From the NCBI RefSeq assembly GCF_000168715.1, contig NZ_AASE01000021.1, positions 1 through 34,162 on the forward strand: DNA of 34,162 nt. Reading direction: 5' to 3'. The first letter of the stretch is position 1, and every line of letters begins with the position of its first letter. Under the pieces are notes generated by a model. It searched no databases and was not told where the DNA came from. It saw nothing but the letters and a program-made list of their open reading frames with translations. Positions 24,961-31,948 of the stretch are shown piece after piece. This DNA is from Chlorobium ferrooxidans DSM 13031. Its GTDB lineage: Bacteria; Bacteroidota; Chlorobiia; Chlorobiales; Chlorobiaceae. A program made the position numbers and the translations under genes.

Positions 24961-25066
24961 ACCACGAAACAGGCGAAATTACACGAAATTGTGCCAAGGA
25001 AACCATCCAGATCTTCTCTTCGTCCTTGCAGTCCCTGAAGTCCTTGTTGTCCTTGCTTTACCTGAA
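24961..25066. repeat. Composite repeat upstream of arsC
   Basis: This is a second copy, in the same orientation, of the composite seen at 23236-23350. It has ACCACGAAACAG...ACACGAAATTGTG at 24961-24993, an unrelated spacer, CTCTTCGTCCTTGC, and then five 9-base units (GTCCTTGCA, GTCCCTGAA, GTCCTTGTT, GTCCTTGCT, TTACCTGAA) at 25022-25066. It lies between the permease and arsC genes, so the arsC-acr3 pair is framed by direct repeats. Confidence 0.65.
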
Positions 25067-25076
25067 TTCACTTAAT

Positions 25077-26138
25077 CTAAAGAACGAGATTAAACACATA
25101 CCCCACCCCCATAATCCCCGCCGCAACGATACCGGCAAACACCGCAATCAGTCGGGGCTTCAGCACCTTGCGCAGAATAATCATCTCGGGAGCCGACAGG
25201 GCGATGACGCTCATCATGAAGGCCATCACCGTGCCGAGTGCGGCGCCCTTTCCGAGAAGCGCCTGCACAACAGGGAGAATACCCGCAGCATTGGAGTACA
25301 TCGGTACGCCGATGAGTACGGCAACCGGTACCGACCACCAGACGCTTTTACCCATCAGTGCTGCCATAAAGTTTTCGGGAACATAACCGTGAATGCCAGC
25401 TCCGAGTCCGACACCGATCACAATATAGAGCCACACTTTGCCGACTATCTCACGAACATGGCGAACGCCCTCCCGGATACGAAAGGGGGTGCTCATCACT
25501 TCCTCATCCATCGCAGGGGAAACGGTATTCTCCTGAAGTTTCTGCACCCACTCCTCAAGGAAGCGCTCCATCCTGAGTTTACCTATCACTATGCCTGCAA
25601 TGATGGCAACAGCGAGACCCATTGCGGAGTAGAGAAGGGCTACCTTCCAGCCGAACATCCCGAAGAGGAGCGCAAGGGCTACCTCATTGATCATCGGTGC
25701 CGAGATCAGGAACGAGAAGGTTACACCGAGAGGCACTCCCGCCTGAAGAAAGCCGATAAAGAGCGGTACCGCCGAGCAGGAGCAGAAGGGTGTTACAATG
25801 CCGAGTGCTGCGGCCATGATGTTTCCGACCCCGGTGCGCTTTCCTGAAAGCAGCGCACGTGTCCGCTCCGCAGAGATAAAGGTGTGTACCACTCCCATCA
25901 CAAACACGACCGCCGTGAGCAGGAGCAGCACTTTCGGCACTTCATAGATAAAAAAGTAGAGCGCCTCTCCGAAACGGTTAACCCTGCTCATTCCCGCAAG
26001 CTGGAGAGAGAGCGCGGCAAACCACTCCAGGTTACTGTAGAGCACCATCCAGAGGAGTGCTGCCGCCAGAACGGCAGAGATCCATTTCAGGCTCTCTCTC
26101 CGGGCGGCCTTGCGGGGTTGTTGTTCAGGGCTTTCCAT
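25077..26138 (-). CDS. arsP: ArsP-type permease (PF03773 family)
   Basis: A 353-residue permease with about eight membrane segments and a cytoplasmic loop (about 195-230). The key signature TPFCSCSAVPLFIGF (Cys119, Cys121), the second GVPMYSNAAGILPVV repeat and the ALSAPEMIILRKVL segment are those of the ArsP/DUF318 permeases. Some members export trivalent organoarsenicals such as methylarsenite through the cysteine pair. The position inside the ars operon supports a metalloid role. The presence of arsS elsewhere in the window makes an organic arsenic substrate plausible but does not prove it. The gene symbol reflects the family; the substrate is inferred. Confidence 0.9.
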   Translation of the reverse strand: MESPEQQPRKAARRESLKWISAVLAAALLWMVLYSNLEWFAALSLQLAGMSRVNRFGEALYFFIYEVPKVLLLLTAVVFVMGVVHTFISAERTRALLSGKRTGVGNIMAAALGIVTPFCSCSAVPLFIGFLQAGVPLGVTFSFLISAPMINEVALALLFGMFGWKVALLYSAMGLAVAIIAGIVIGKLRMERFLEEWVQKLQENTVSPAMDEEVMSTPFRIREGVRHVREIVGKVWLYIVIGVGLGAGIHGYVPENFMAALMGKSVWWSVPVAVLIGVPMYSNAAGILPVVQALLGKGAALGTVMAFMMSVIALSAPEMIILRKVLKPRLIAVFAGIVAAGIMGVGYVFNLVL

Positions 26139-26164
26139 AAAGGTTTATTATTGAGGTTTGCCGC

Positions 26165-26464
26165 TTAGCAGCAGCCGCCACTCTTTTTCTCATTACTGCC
26201 GTGGGTTCCGCAGCAGCATCCTTTCGGTGGTGCATTGAGCATCTCCTTGATCTCTTCGCGGGCGGGAATCCGGCCTTTGCAGACCACCACTTCATCAACT
26301 ACAAGCGCCGGGGTCGAGATGACGCTGTATGCCATGATCTGCTGAAGATCCTCAACTTTTTCAACCGAAGCCTCAATGCCCTCTGCGGCAATAACGGCCT
26401 TTACGACATCAACAAGCTGATTGCAGCTCGCACAGCCGCTTCCAAGTATTTTTACTGTTTTCAT
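26165..26464 (-). CDS. Thioredoxin-like small disulfide protein with Cys-rich tail
   Basis: A 99-residue protein of the TIGR00412 redox-active disulfide family (thioredoxin fold with CxxC). The motif GSGCASCNQ has Cys11 and Cys14; VISTPALVVDEVVVCKGRIP is the cis-Pro strand. Unusually, the C-terminus carries CCC (83-85) and a final CC (98-99) in a Gly/Lys linker, which looks like an additional soft-metal or metalloid site. It lies between arsR and the permease, and could reduce ArsC, deliver arsenic or feed the permease. The ATG has AAGAGA upstream, a weak site. Confidence 0.92.
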   Translation of the reverse strand: MKTVKILGSGCASCNQLVDVVKAVIAAEGIEASVEKVEDLQQIMAYSVISTPALVVDEVVVCKGRIPAREEIKEMLNAPPKGCCCGTHGSNEKKSGGCC

Positions 26465-26487
26465 GGGTCTCTTTTTTTTAGGTGTTT

Positions 26488-26503
26488 ATCGCAAATGAAC
26501 GAT
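26488..26503. promoter_or_regulatory. Candidate ArsR operator upstream of the thioredoxin-like gene
   Basis: The 16-base motif ATCGCAAATGAACGAT has short inverted arms (ATCG...CGAT) and matches the site in front of arsR at 14 of 16 positions. It lies about 25 bases before the start codon of the thioredoxin-like gene. This is compatible with repression by the ArsR encoded upstream; the identity of the binder is inferred. Confidence 0.5.
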
Positions 26504-26521
26504 TATTTATAAAGCAAGCTT

Positions 26522-26857
26522 TTAGCCGCAATCGCAGTTATACTCCCTGTCAGCAGTGAAAAACTTCCCGAAAAGAGCTTGAGCCTTCTGCCAGTTCTCC
26601 CGGTCTATGCAATACCTGACCTTCGGAGGGTTGATTTCCCCTTTGATAAGACCCGCATTGAGCAAAGCCTTGAGGTGCTGGGAGATGGTTGACTGCGCCA
26701 TGGGAATAAGTTCGGTCAGTTCACCCGTAAAGCAGCAGGTCTGACTGGCAAGCAGACGGAGTATCTTAACCCGCACAGGGTGGCCGATCGCTTTGGCAAT
26801 CGAGGCAATAATCTCCTCCTCACTACTGTAGTCAACCGTCAACAACGTTCTCTGCAT
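26522..26857 (-). CDS. arsR: ArsR/SmtB-family transcription repressor
   Basis: A 111-residue metalloregulator. The winged helix-turn-helix runs through SIAKAIGHPVRVKILRLL and GELTELIPMAQSTISQHLKALLNAGLI (recognition helix STISQHLKAL), then the beta wing YCIDR. Two vicinal cysteines (Cys41, Cys42 in QTCCFTGEL) lie at the start of the DNA-binding region, with two more at the C-terminus (CDC, 108-110); these are likely As(III) ligands. The start ATG 26857 is chosen because AAGGA lies 8 bases upstream. Alternatives at 26887 and far upstream run into a hydrophobic, non-family leader. It heads the ars operon and is predicted to repress it until arsenite binds. Confidence 0.93.
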   Translation of the reverse strand: MQRTLLTVDYSSEEEIIASIAKAIGHPVRVKILRLLASQTCCFTGELTELIPMAQSTISQHLKALLNAGLIKGEINPPKVRYCIDRENWQKAQALFGKFFTADREYNCDCG

Positions 26858-26885
26858 AGGGGTTTCCTTATATTTGTCTTTGTTC

Positions 26886-26901
26886 ATCGCAAATATACGA
26901 T
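26886..26901. promoter_or_regulatory. Candidate ArsR operator upstream of arsR
   Basis: ATCGCAAATATACGAT lies 29-44 bases before the arsR start codon, and CATCG...CGATG extends the symmetry to five bases per arm. It is nearly identical to the site before the thioredoxin-like gene (26488-26503). A role as operator for self-repression is inferred from position and symmetry. Confidence 0.5.
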
Positions 26902-26949
26902 GATCTAATTGAACAATCAAGAAAAAACTTTTGCTCTGTTCGAACGTAA

Positions 26950-26981
26950 AAGAAAAAACCCGGCGTCGGAGAAACGCCGGG
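26950..26981 (-). terminator. Intrinsic terminator after the molybdopterin-fold gene
   Basis: The arms CCCGGCGT (26959-26966) and ACGCCGGG (26974-26981) surround a 7-base loop. On the minus strand the stem is followed by TTTTTTCTTTT. It lies about 45 bases after the stop of the 27027-27590 gene and so separates the TonB/molybdopterin unit from arsR. Confidence 0.85.
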
Positions 26982-27026
26982 AAGGTGTAAAGAAGAAAGA
27001 ACAGGTGCTGCAAACTGAAAACGATC

Positions 27027-27590
27027 TTACTTGCACTGTGCAGTCGATGGCGCGAGATTGATTTTTGAAACCTCAATTCTGTCCACCCATTTCACGAGAC
27101 GGGGTGCTGTTACCTTGTCGCTGGGGCAGAAGAGTACAAAACGGCCCTCTTTTTCAATCGGTTTGCCATCCTCCTCGAACACCAGCAGGATGTCGTCGCC
27201 TGCTGCACCAAAGTAAAGTTCGTCATAGGAGAAAAGAACATTGTAACTGTCCGACGAACGGACAAGAATCTGGTACTCACCGCGTTCGCGGGAGTTCGGC
27301 ATCACGATTTTCGCGGCATCGAGAATGTCACGAAGAAGCACCCCCCTGAACGATTGCATGGTCTGGCGGGTTTCACCGGAGGCGCAAACGATTGCGGCAT
27401 TCCTGCGTTCAGAGACATTCATCTTTTTCAGGCTTTCGATGGTAATGGTGAATGGGTTTTCCACCAGCCCTGAAACCCTGACCGTTTCACTCTCACGCCA
27501 CTCGCTCTTTGCTTGGGCGGAAAAAGGGGAAAATGTCAGAAGAAAAAGAGAGAGAAAAGCTGCAAGTGAGAAGCGTTCGATTTTTTTCAT
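27027..27590 (-). CDS. Secreted molybdopterin-fold (sulfite oxidase-like) protein
   Basis: A 187-residue protein with a signal peptide (residues 1-27, cleavage after AQA) placing it in the periplasm. The mature part resembles the molybdopterin-binding domain of sulfite oxidase-type enzymes: VSGLVENPFTITIESLKKM, AAIVCASGETRQTMQSFRGVLLRDIL and the closing FVLFCPSDKVTAPRLVKWVDRIEV. Cys69 in VCASGETR sits where the molybdenum-ligand cysteine is found in the family. It is short, with no dimerisation domain, as in YedY-like or stand-alone small members, so either a small oxidoreductase or a cofactor-binding protein is possible. It follows the TonB receptor gene by about 115 bases on the same strand. 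Confidence 0.78.
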   Translation of the reverse strand: MKKIERFSLAAFLSLFLLTFSPFSAQAKSEWRESETVRVSGLVENPFTITIESLKKMNVSERRNAAIVCASGETRQTMQSFRGVLLRDILDAAKIVMPNSRERGEYQILVRSSDSYNVLFSYDELYFGAAGDDILLVFEEDGKPIEKEGRFVLFCPSDKVTAPRLVKWVDRIEVSKINLAPSTAQCK

Positions 27591-27706
27591 GATGATGTAA
27601 GTAATGGTTAATGTTGATGGTCTTCGATAAAAACAGCGTTTTGCAAAGTGCCAGTCCGGAGCTTTTCCCCTGACGAAGCAGAGGTTTCACTACGGACTGA
27701 ATCGCT

Positions 27707-29710
27707 CTAAAGCGAATAGGCAATTGAAAGCACTCCCTGACGGCCGGGCTCGGGATATCCTTCTGCAATGGCATAGTTGCGGTCAAAGAGATTTTCAACT
27801 GCTGCCTGAATGCTCAATGCAGGAGAGAGAGCGGTATTTGCCCTCACATTGAGCAGGCCAAAGGAGCCTGCGCTGTACTTTCCGTCACTGGTGCTGAACC
27901 GTTGTGAGTTGTATTCGCCCTCGAGCATGGCCCAACTGCCTCTGTTCAGGAAAAACTGGAGATATCCTGAAACCTTATGGTTCGGTACATCAGTAAAGTG
28001 CAGCGAAGGGTTGGTGTTGTTTTTCCGGTTGATATAGCTGTAATCGACAACACTTTTTAACCATGAAACCGGCAGCCAGTCAACCGAGCATTCAAATCCG
28101 CTATACGTTGCCCTGCCTGAGTTTCTTGACTGATAAACCCATTTGTTGTTGACAAAGGCAACATTATCCACCTGCTGAATGACATCACTCAGCCTGCTCA
28201 CAAATGCCGAGCTTTTTATTTTCAGCTTCTCAAGCGGCCGGATGCTGTAGTCGACAACATAGTTCACGCTCATTTCAGGATTCAGGGCCGGATTCGGAAG
28301 CGCATTGCCGAGCTTATAGGAGTAGCGGTCTTTAAGCGTCGGAAATCTTGTTGTTCTTGCCACTGAAGCGGTTACCTCCTGGTGATCATCAAGGTGAGCG
28401 ACAACAGCGAGCTGGTAGTTTGTGGCTTGGTTATCCTCAAGGGGAAAAGAGGTAATAACATTGTTTACCAGATCCTCGGCTTTTTTGGTCTGGCGATTGT
28501 CATGCCGCACTCCGACAATGACCGTGATATCTTCCGAGGCTTTCCAGCTGTTTTCTGCCGAAAGGGAGAGGGTGTTGTCTTCATAATTTTTCGGTATGTC
28601 GCCGGTATTGGCAATTTCATTATGCATATCATACTTGTCATGCAAGGCAACTTTCAGTGTGTTGCCCTCGAACAGCTCACTGCCTGATTCGACCGAGGCG
28701 CCAAAAGTTTTGTCGTCATAACGGCTCGAAAATGCTTTGGCAGTTTTTTGGGTTGTGTAGGAGGCATCATCATAACTTTTCAGCGCATTGTAGTAGTTAT
28801 CGAAATAGCTTCTTGTTTTCAGATAACTCTTCTCTCCCAAAGCCTTGCGGGTGATCAGGTAGATGCTTGATTTGTCCCAGTCGGAAAAGCGCCAGTACCG
28901 GACAGACTGGGAAGGGTTGATACCGGTATAGACAGGTATTCCCTTGACCGCATGTTGGGTGTCAACCGTCAGTGAATATTCGTCACCGCTGTTCGGTGTG
29001 TAGCCGACCTTTACCGAGCCCTTGAAATCTTTGGTGGCTGAATTATCTCTTGCATCGCCATTTTCATATGCTGTTGGAGCAAATGAACCTGAGAGCGGCC
29101 AGAATTTGGTGTCGAGAGTTGAAAGAGCGGTCTGAACATACCAGCTCCCCTGATTGGAGCCAAGATTCAGGGATGCAAATTTTGATGCTATCCGGTTATC
29201 GCCGGCTATAACTCCGCTTTTCACGGTCCCTTCGAATTTCCCGGCCGGTTTCCGGCTCACCATATTGATGGCTCCACCAAGTGTATTTGGTCCGAACAGC
29301 ACCGAGGAGTACCCTTTTGAAACGGTGATTTCCGAGAGATCAAAGGTTGTAAAGCGGTTGGGATCGATATACCCGTCATAGGGAACATAAAGCGGAATGC
29401 CATCCAGATAGAGTGGCACCTGACGCATATCAAATCCCCTGACATAAATCATCCCCTCATTTCTCGCCCCGACACCTCCTCTGGTTATTCCCGGAAGCAG
29501 ACCAACTGCCTGTGTAATATTTTTTTTGTCGTGCTGCGCCATTTCAGAGGCATTGACCTTTTCTTTGCCATCTCCTTTTTTTCCTGTCACCGTTATCTCT
29601 CCGGCACTGAAAACTTTTGAGCTGAACGCGGTTGAATCTGATGGAGCCGGTGAGGCATGAATCAGTTTCGGAATTGCAAGAAGAAAAACAAGAAGTGCTG
29701 CTTTTTTCAT
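27707..29710 (-). CDS. TonB-dependent outer membrane receptor
   Basis: A 667-residue outer-membrane transporter. A signal peptide (residues 1-19) is followed by a TonB-box-like FSAGEITVTGKKG, then the plug domain (about 45-155: ITQAVGLLPGITRGGVGARNEGMIYVRGFDMRQVPLYLDGIPLYV, GYSSVLFGPNTLGGAINMVSRKP). The beta barrel follows, ending in the C-terminal aromatic/hydrophobic strand GVLSIAYSL. It has the length and order of siderophore/metal-complex receptors. The two ModE-like inverted repeats immediately upstream and the molybdopterin-fold gene downstream point to molybdate or a molybdenum complex as cargo, but the cargo cannot be read from the sequence. No Shine-Dalgarno site is evident. No TonB/ExbBD or ABC genes are in the window. 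Confidence 0.96.
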   Translation of the reverse strand: MKKAALLVFLLAIPKLIHASPAPSDSTAFSSKVFSAGEITVTGKKGDGKEKVNASEMAQHDKKNITQAVGLLPGITRGGVGARNEGMIYVRGFDMRQVPLYLDGIPLYVPYDGYIDPNRFTTFDLSEITVSKGYSSVLFGPNTLGGAINMVSRKPAGKFEGTVKSGVIAGDNRIASKFASLNLGSNQGSWYVQTALSTLDTKFWPLSGSFAPTAYENGDARDNSATKDFKGSVKVGYTPNSGDEYSLTVDTQHAVKGIPVYTGINPSQSVRYWRFSDWDKSSIYLITRKALGEKSYLKTRSYFDNYYNALKSYDDASYTTQKTAKAFSSRYDDKTFGASVESGSELFEGNTLKVALHDKYDMHNEIANTGDIPKNYEDNTLSLSAENSWKASEDITVIVGVRHDNRQTKKAEDLVNNVITSFPLEDNQATNYQLAVVAHLDDHQEVTASVARTTRFPTLKDRYSYKLGNALPNPALNPEMSVNYVVDYSIRPLEKLKIKSSAFVSRLSDVIQQVDNVAFVNNKWVYQSRNSGRATYSGFECSVDWLPVSWLKSVVDYSYINRKNNTNPSLHFTDVPNHKVSGYLQFFLNRGSWAMLEGEYNSQRFSTSDGKYSAGSFGLLNVRANTALSPALSIQAAVENLFDRNYAIAEGYPEPGRQGVLSIAYSL

Positions 29711-29726
29711 GTGATTGAATGAATTA

Positions 29727-29750
29727 CGTTATGTTTATAAATACATAACG
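29727..29750 (-). promoter_or_regulatory. ModE-like operator, proximal copy
   Basis: The arms CGTTATGT and ACATAACG form a perfect inverted repeat around 8 AT-rich bases, 17-40 bases upstream of the receptor start codon. The ModE repressor binds inverted CGTTAT(A/G)T...ATATAACG elements when molybdate is present, and such elements have been reported in green sulfur bacteria as I recall. A site here could block transcription of the receptor when molybdate is plentiful. Confidence 0.6.
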
Positions 29751-29849
29751 ATGGTTAAAAAAAATCAGGCGGACCTGTGGATTACACTGAATAGTCGGGC
29801 TCGCTCTGACGTCATAAAAAGTCGTTACCTGTTTGAACGTTGGATAATG

Positions 29850-29877
29850 ATCGTTATGTATATCAGGTTATAACGAT
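29850..29877 (-). promoter_or_regulatory. ModE-like operator, distal copy
   Basis: ATCGTTATGTATATC...GGTTATAACGAT: 8-base arms ATCGTTAT and ATAACGAT around a 12-base centre, about 140 bases upstream of the receptor start. It shares CGTTATGTNTAT and ATAACGAT with the proximal copy. Two sites spaced about 125 bases apart could bind two dimers. Confidence 0.6.
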
Positions 29878-30091
29878 AGAGAAGCAAGATGCGTGCCGGA
29901 ATTGGTATTTTTGTGCATTGCCTCTTTTGAAAGGATGAAACAAAAGCCGGAAAAGCCCTGCTGTCAGTGCGTTTCAGTGAAGGTTGGGTATTAATTATTT
30001 TTTTGCCGGGTGGTGATCCGTTTTGATCCGGTTACATTTCGGGTTAAAAATAGTCAACAACTATGTAGTTAATTCCAGGATGTTACATCGG

Positions 30092-30160
30092 GGTAGAAAG
30101 TAAGGCCCCGGAACAGAAATATAGCCGCTCCTCACTCGCGATATTCTACCGGCTTTTTTT
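30092..30160 (+). ncRNA. Candidate structured RNA or terminator
   Basis: GGTAGAA (30092-30098) is complementary to TTCTACC (30144-30150), enclosing about 45 bases that contain further short GC pairings, and is followed at once by GGC and seven Ts. That is the layout of a small RNA with an intrinsic terminator on the plus strand. No promoter was identified and no known family is recognised. Confidence 0.28.
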
Positions 30161-30605
30161 ATCTTGAAAACACAGCAGTAAGGCGTTAAAGCGTTTTCGG
30201 TACGCGCCATACCCCCTTGTCCCTTGACATCGCTGATTTTTCAACAAGCCTTCGATTTCGCGCCAGCAGCCTTTGCCAGTCAAGGGTTTCCAGACGTAGA
30301 GATCATATCTTATTGCACTCATAGAGGATTGATTATCTATCGATATCTCGCACCTACGGAGCTTGAATCAATTCAAATGCCTCATGCATCGGGTGTTGGT
30401 GGGACAAGAACTGACGGGTTCGGCGAAAGGAATTCGCAGGGGTTCGGGATGGTTAAGGTTGATCAGGGTCACACAACGTGTTAGCGGTACAAACAAGGCT
30501 CTTTCTGCCGGAAGTGCAGGGAAATGAATTATTCTATTGCACAACGGAAGTTATCCCTTATTTTTACCATCCGGTTCAATTTTCAGAACAACAACCATTA
30601 CCGAC
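30161..30605. other. Intergenic region with possible gene relic
   Basis: No gene is supported. The stretch at 30230-30330 reads, on the minus strand, like degraded coding DNA (RYDLYVWKPLTGKGCWREIEGL), possibly a relic. A copy of the 28-base dispersed element lies at 30337-30364. A plus-strand frame 30224-30484 has no ribosome binding site and crosses that repeat, so it is not called. Confidence 0.35.
30337..30364 (+). repeat. 28-base dispersed element, second copy
   Basis: It reads CTATCGATATCTCGCACC followed by TACGGAGCTT and agrees with the arsD-arsA copy (22792-22819, opposite strand) at 22 of 28 positions. The inverted core is weaker here (CACC...GGAG). Its location in a gene-poor gap fits a dispersed intergenic repeat. 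Confidence 0.55.
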
Positions 30606-31112
30606 ATGCCAGAGGTTTTTAACTATCCCGTGACCTATCCCTCATGGTGGATGGATTACTACTATCTTTTCACCTGGGCGTTCGGTATGCTGCTGCTTGC
30701 TCTCGGTTGGGCGGTCTTTTTCCGGTACGGGAAGTTTACCTACGGCGTTGATCTGGGCTGTCTCTGGAAATCAATTGTTCTGGTTCTCATGACTACCGTT
30801 TCGCTTGGTGTTCCCAACTACTACAATACCCGATTTGTGGGGGAGCACGGTCAGGATGGTGATTCTGTTAAGCTCTCTTCGGACCAACTGCTCTATCTTG
30901 ATCGCAAGGGTGTTGAAAAACAACTGAAGCTTGCTGATGTGAACGCAATCTATCAGGAGAGCATCACCTATAATCCTCCGCCGAAAATCTACATTGTTGC
31001 GGCAAAAACAGCCGTCAGGGACTCTCTCTTTATCACTACAAACCTTCCCGGTTACAAGCGTCTGCTTTCTGAGTTGTCACAGCGAACCGGTGTTCCGGCC
31101 AAACTGCGCTGA
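30606..31112 (+). CDS. Membrane protein of unknown function (168 residues)
   Basis: The ATG at 30606 gives MPEVFNYPVTYPSWW, then two membrane helices (about residues 16-37, YYYLFTWAFGMLLLALGWAVFF, and 53-72, SIVLVLMTTVSLGVP), then a soluble domain of about 90 residues (VKLSSDQLLYLDRKGVEKQLKLADVNAIYQ). A TTG-started extension to 30537 is less likely. I recognise no family; the soluble part resembles a small PH-like or beta-rich domain only in pattern. The gap to coaX is 20 bases, so they probably share a transcript. Confidence 0.8.
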   Translation: MPEVFNYPVTYPSWWMDYYYLFTWAFGMLLLALGWAVFFRYGKFTYGVDLGCLWKSIVLVLMTTVSLGVPNYYNTRFVGEHGQDGDSVKLSSDQLLYLDRKGVEKQLKLADVNAIYQESITYNPPPKIYIVAAKTAVRDSLFITTNLPGYKRLLSELSQRTGVPAKLR

Positions 31113-31132
31113 GCGGCTTTTTTCAGGAACAC

Positions 31133-31948
31133 ATGACCAGCCACCTTTCCGGTAAACCGCCCTCTTCCGACAGCTTTCTGCTTGTTGTTGAAATCGGTAA
31201 TACCACCGCTTCTTTTGCCGTATTCAGGGGTGAAGAGCTGCTTGAGGTGCACAAGGTGCCTTCGGAAGCTCTTACTCTGCATACCGATATTTCCGGAGTG
31301 ATTGTTCCGATTCTTGCTGCCTGGCCTCAGCTTGGAGATGCAGCGCTCTGCAGTGTTGTTCCCGCCCTTGACTCTCTGCTGAAGAGCGAGCTTCGCCGAC
31401 ACATAGGCGGCAGGATTGTCGAGGTGGCCTCATCGCTGCAACTGCCATTCACGCTCTCGTACGACTCACCTGAAAGCTTCGGTGCGGATCGTATAGCGCT
31501 TTGTGCCCTCTGCCGCAGGCTCTATCCTGATGAACCGGTCATTGCGCTTGACATCGGCACGGCCATAACCGTTGATGTGCTGACGGCAGAAGGGGTGTAT
31601 CTCGGCGGTCTTATTATGCCCGGTCTTGACCTCATGGCCAGAGCTTTGCATGATCGGACGGCTCGGCTTCCGCTTGTCCGGATGAAGAGTCCGGCAACGC
31701 TGATTGGAAACTCAACCGAAGAGTGTATCAGAAACGGGATTATCTGGGCGTGTGTATCGGGTATAGAGGGGTTGATCGGAAAGATTACAACCCTGTTGTG
31801 CGATAACAACGAAGCAGGGGAGCCGAGGGTTATTGTTACGGGCGGCAGTGCACCGCTGATTTCCGGACTGCTTGAAACTGCTCCGTTGCATGAAGAGCTT
31901 GCCGTGATCCGTGGTACCCGCTACCTCTTTACGCTTAACGCCGAATAA
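31133..31948 (+). CDS. coaX: Type III pantothenate kinase
   Basis: A 271-residue kinase of the ASKHA fold that phosphorylates pantothenate, the first step of CoA synthesis, and is not feedback-inhibited like CoaA. Motifs are the phosphate-1 segment LLVVEIGNTTASF (residues 16-28), GADR (117-120) and the phosphate-2/metal motif DIGTAITVD (140-148), and the GGLIMPGLDLM substrate loop. The usual first Asp in D-x-GNT is Glu20 here, a conservative change at a catalytically important place. The ATG follows the membrane protein by 20 bases; a 14-residue leader precedes the first strand. The 3' end overlaps aroB tail-to-tail by 28 bases. Confidence 0.93.
   Translation: MTSHLSGKPPSSDSFLLVVEIGNTTASFAVFRGEELLEVHKVPSEALTLHTDISGVIVPILAAWPQLGDAALCSVVPALDSLLKSELRRHIGGRIVEVASSLQLPFTLSYDSPESFGADRIALCALCRRLYPDEPVIALDIGTAITVDVLTAEGVYLGGLIMPGLDLMARALHDRTARLPLVRMKSPATLIGNSTEECIRNGIIWACVSGIEGLIGKITTLLCDNNEAGEPRVIVTGGSAPLISGLLETAPLHEELAVIRGTRYLFTLNAE

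Noticed and set aside
24957..25847. Long plus-strand frame (296 codons) antisense to the permease
   Set aside because: It begins in the composite repeat and is the mirror of the well-supported permease gene; its His-rich translation is an artefact of the antisense frame.
30224..30484. Plus-strand frame of 86 codons in the gap before the membrane protein
   Set aside because: It runs across the 28-base dispersed repeat, has no ribosome binding site and its composition is not gene-like.
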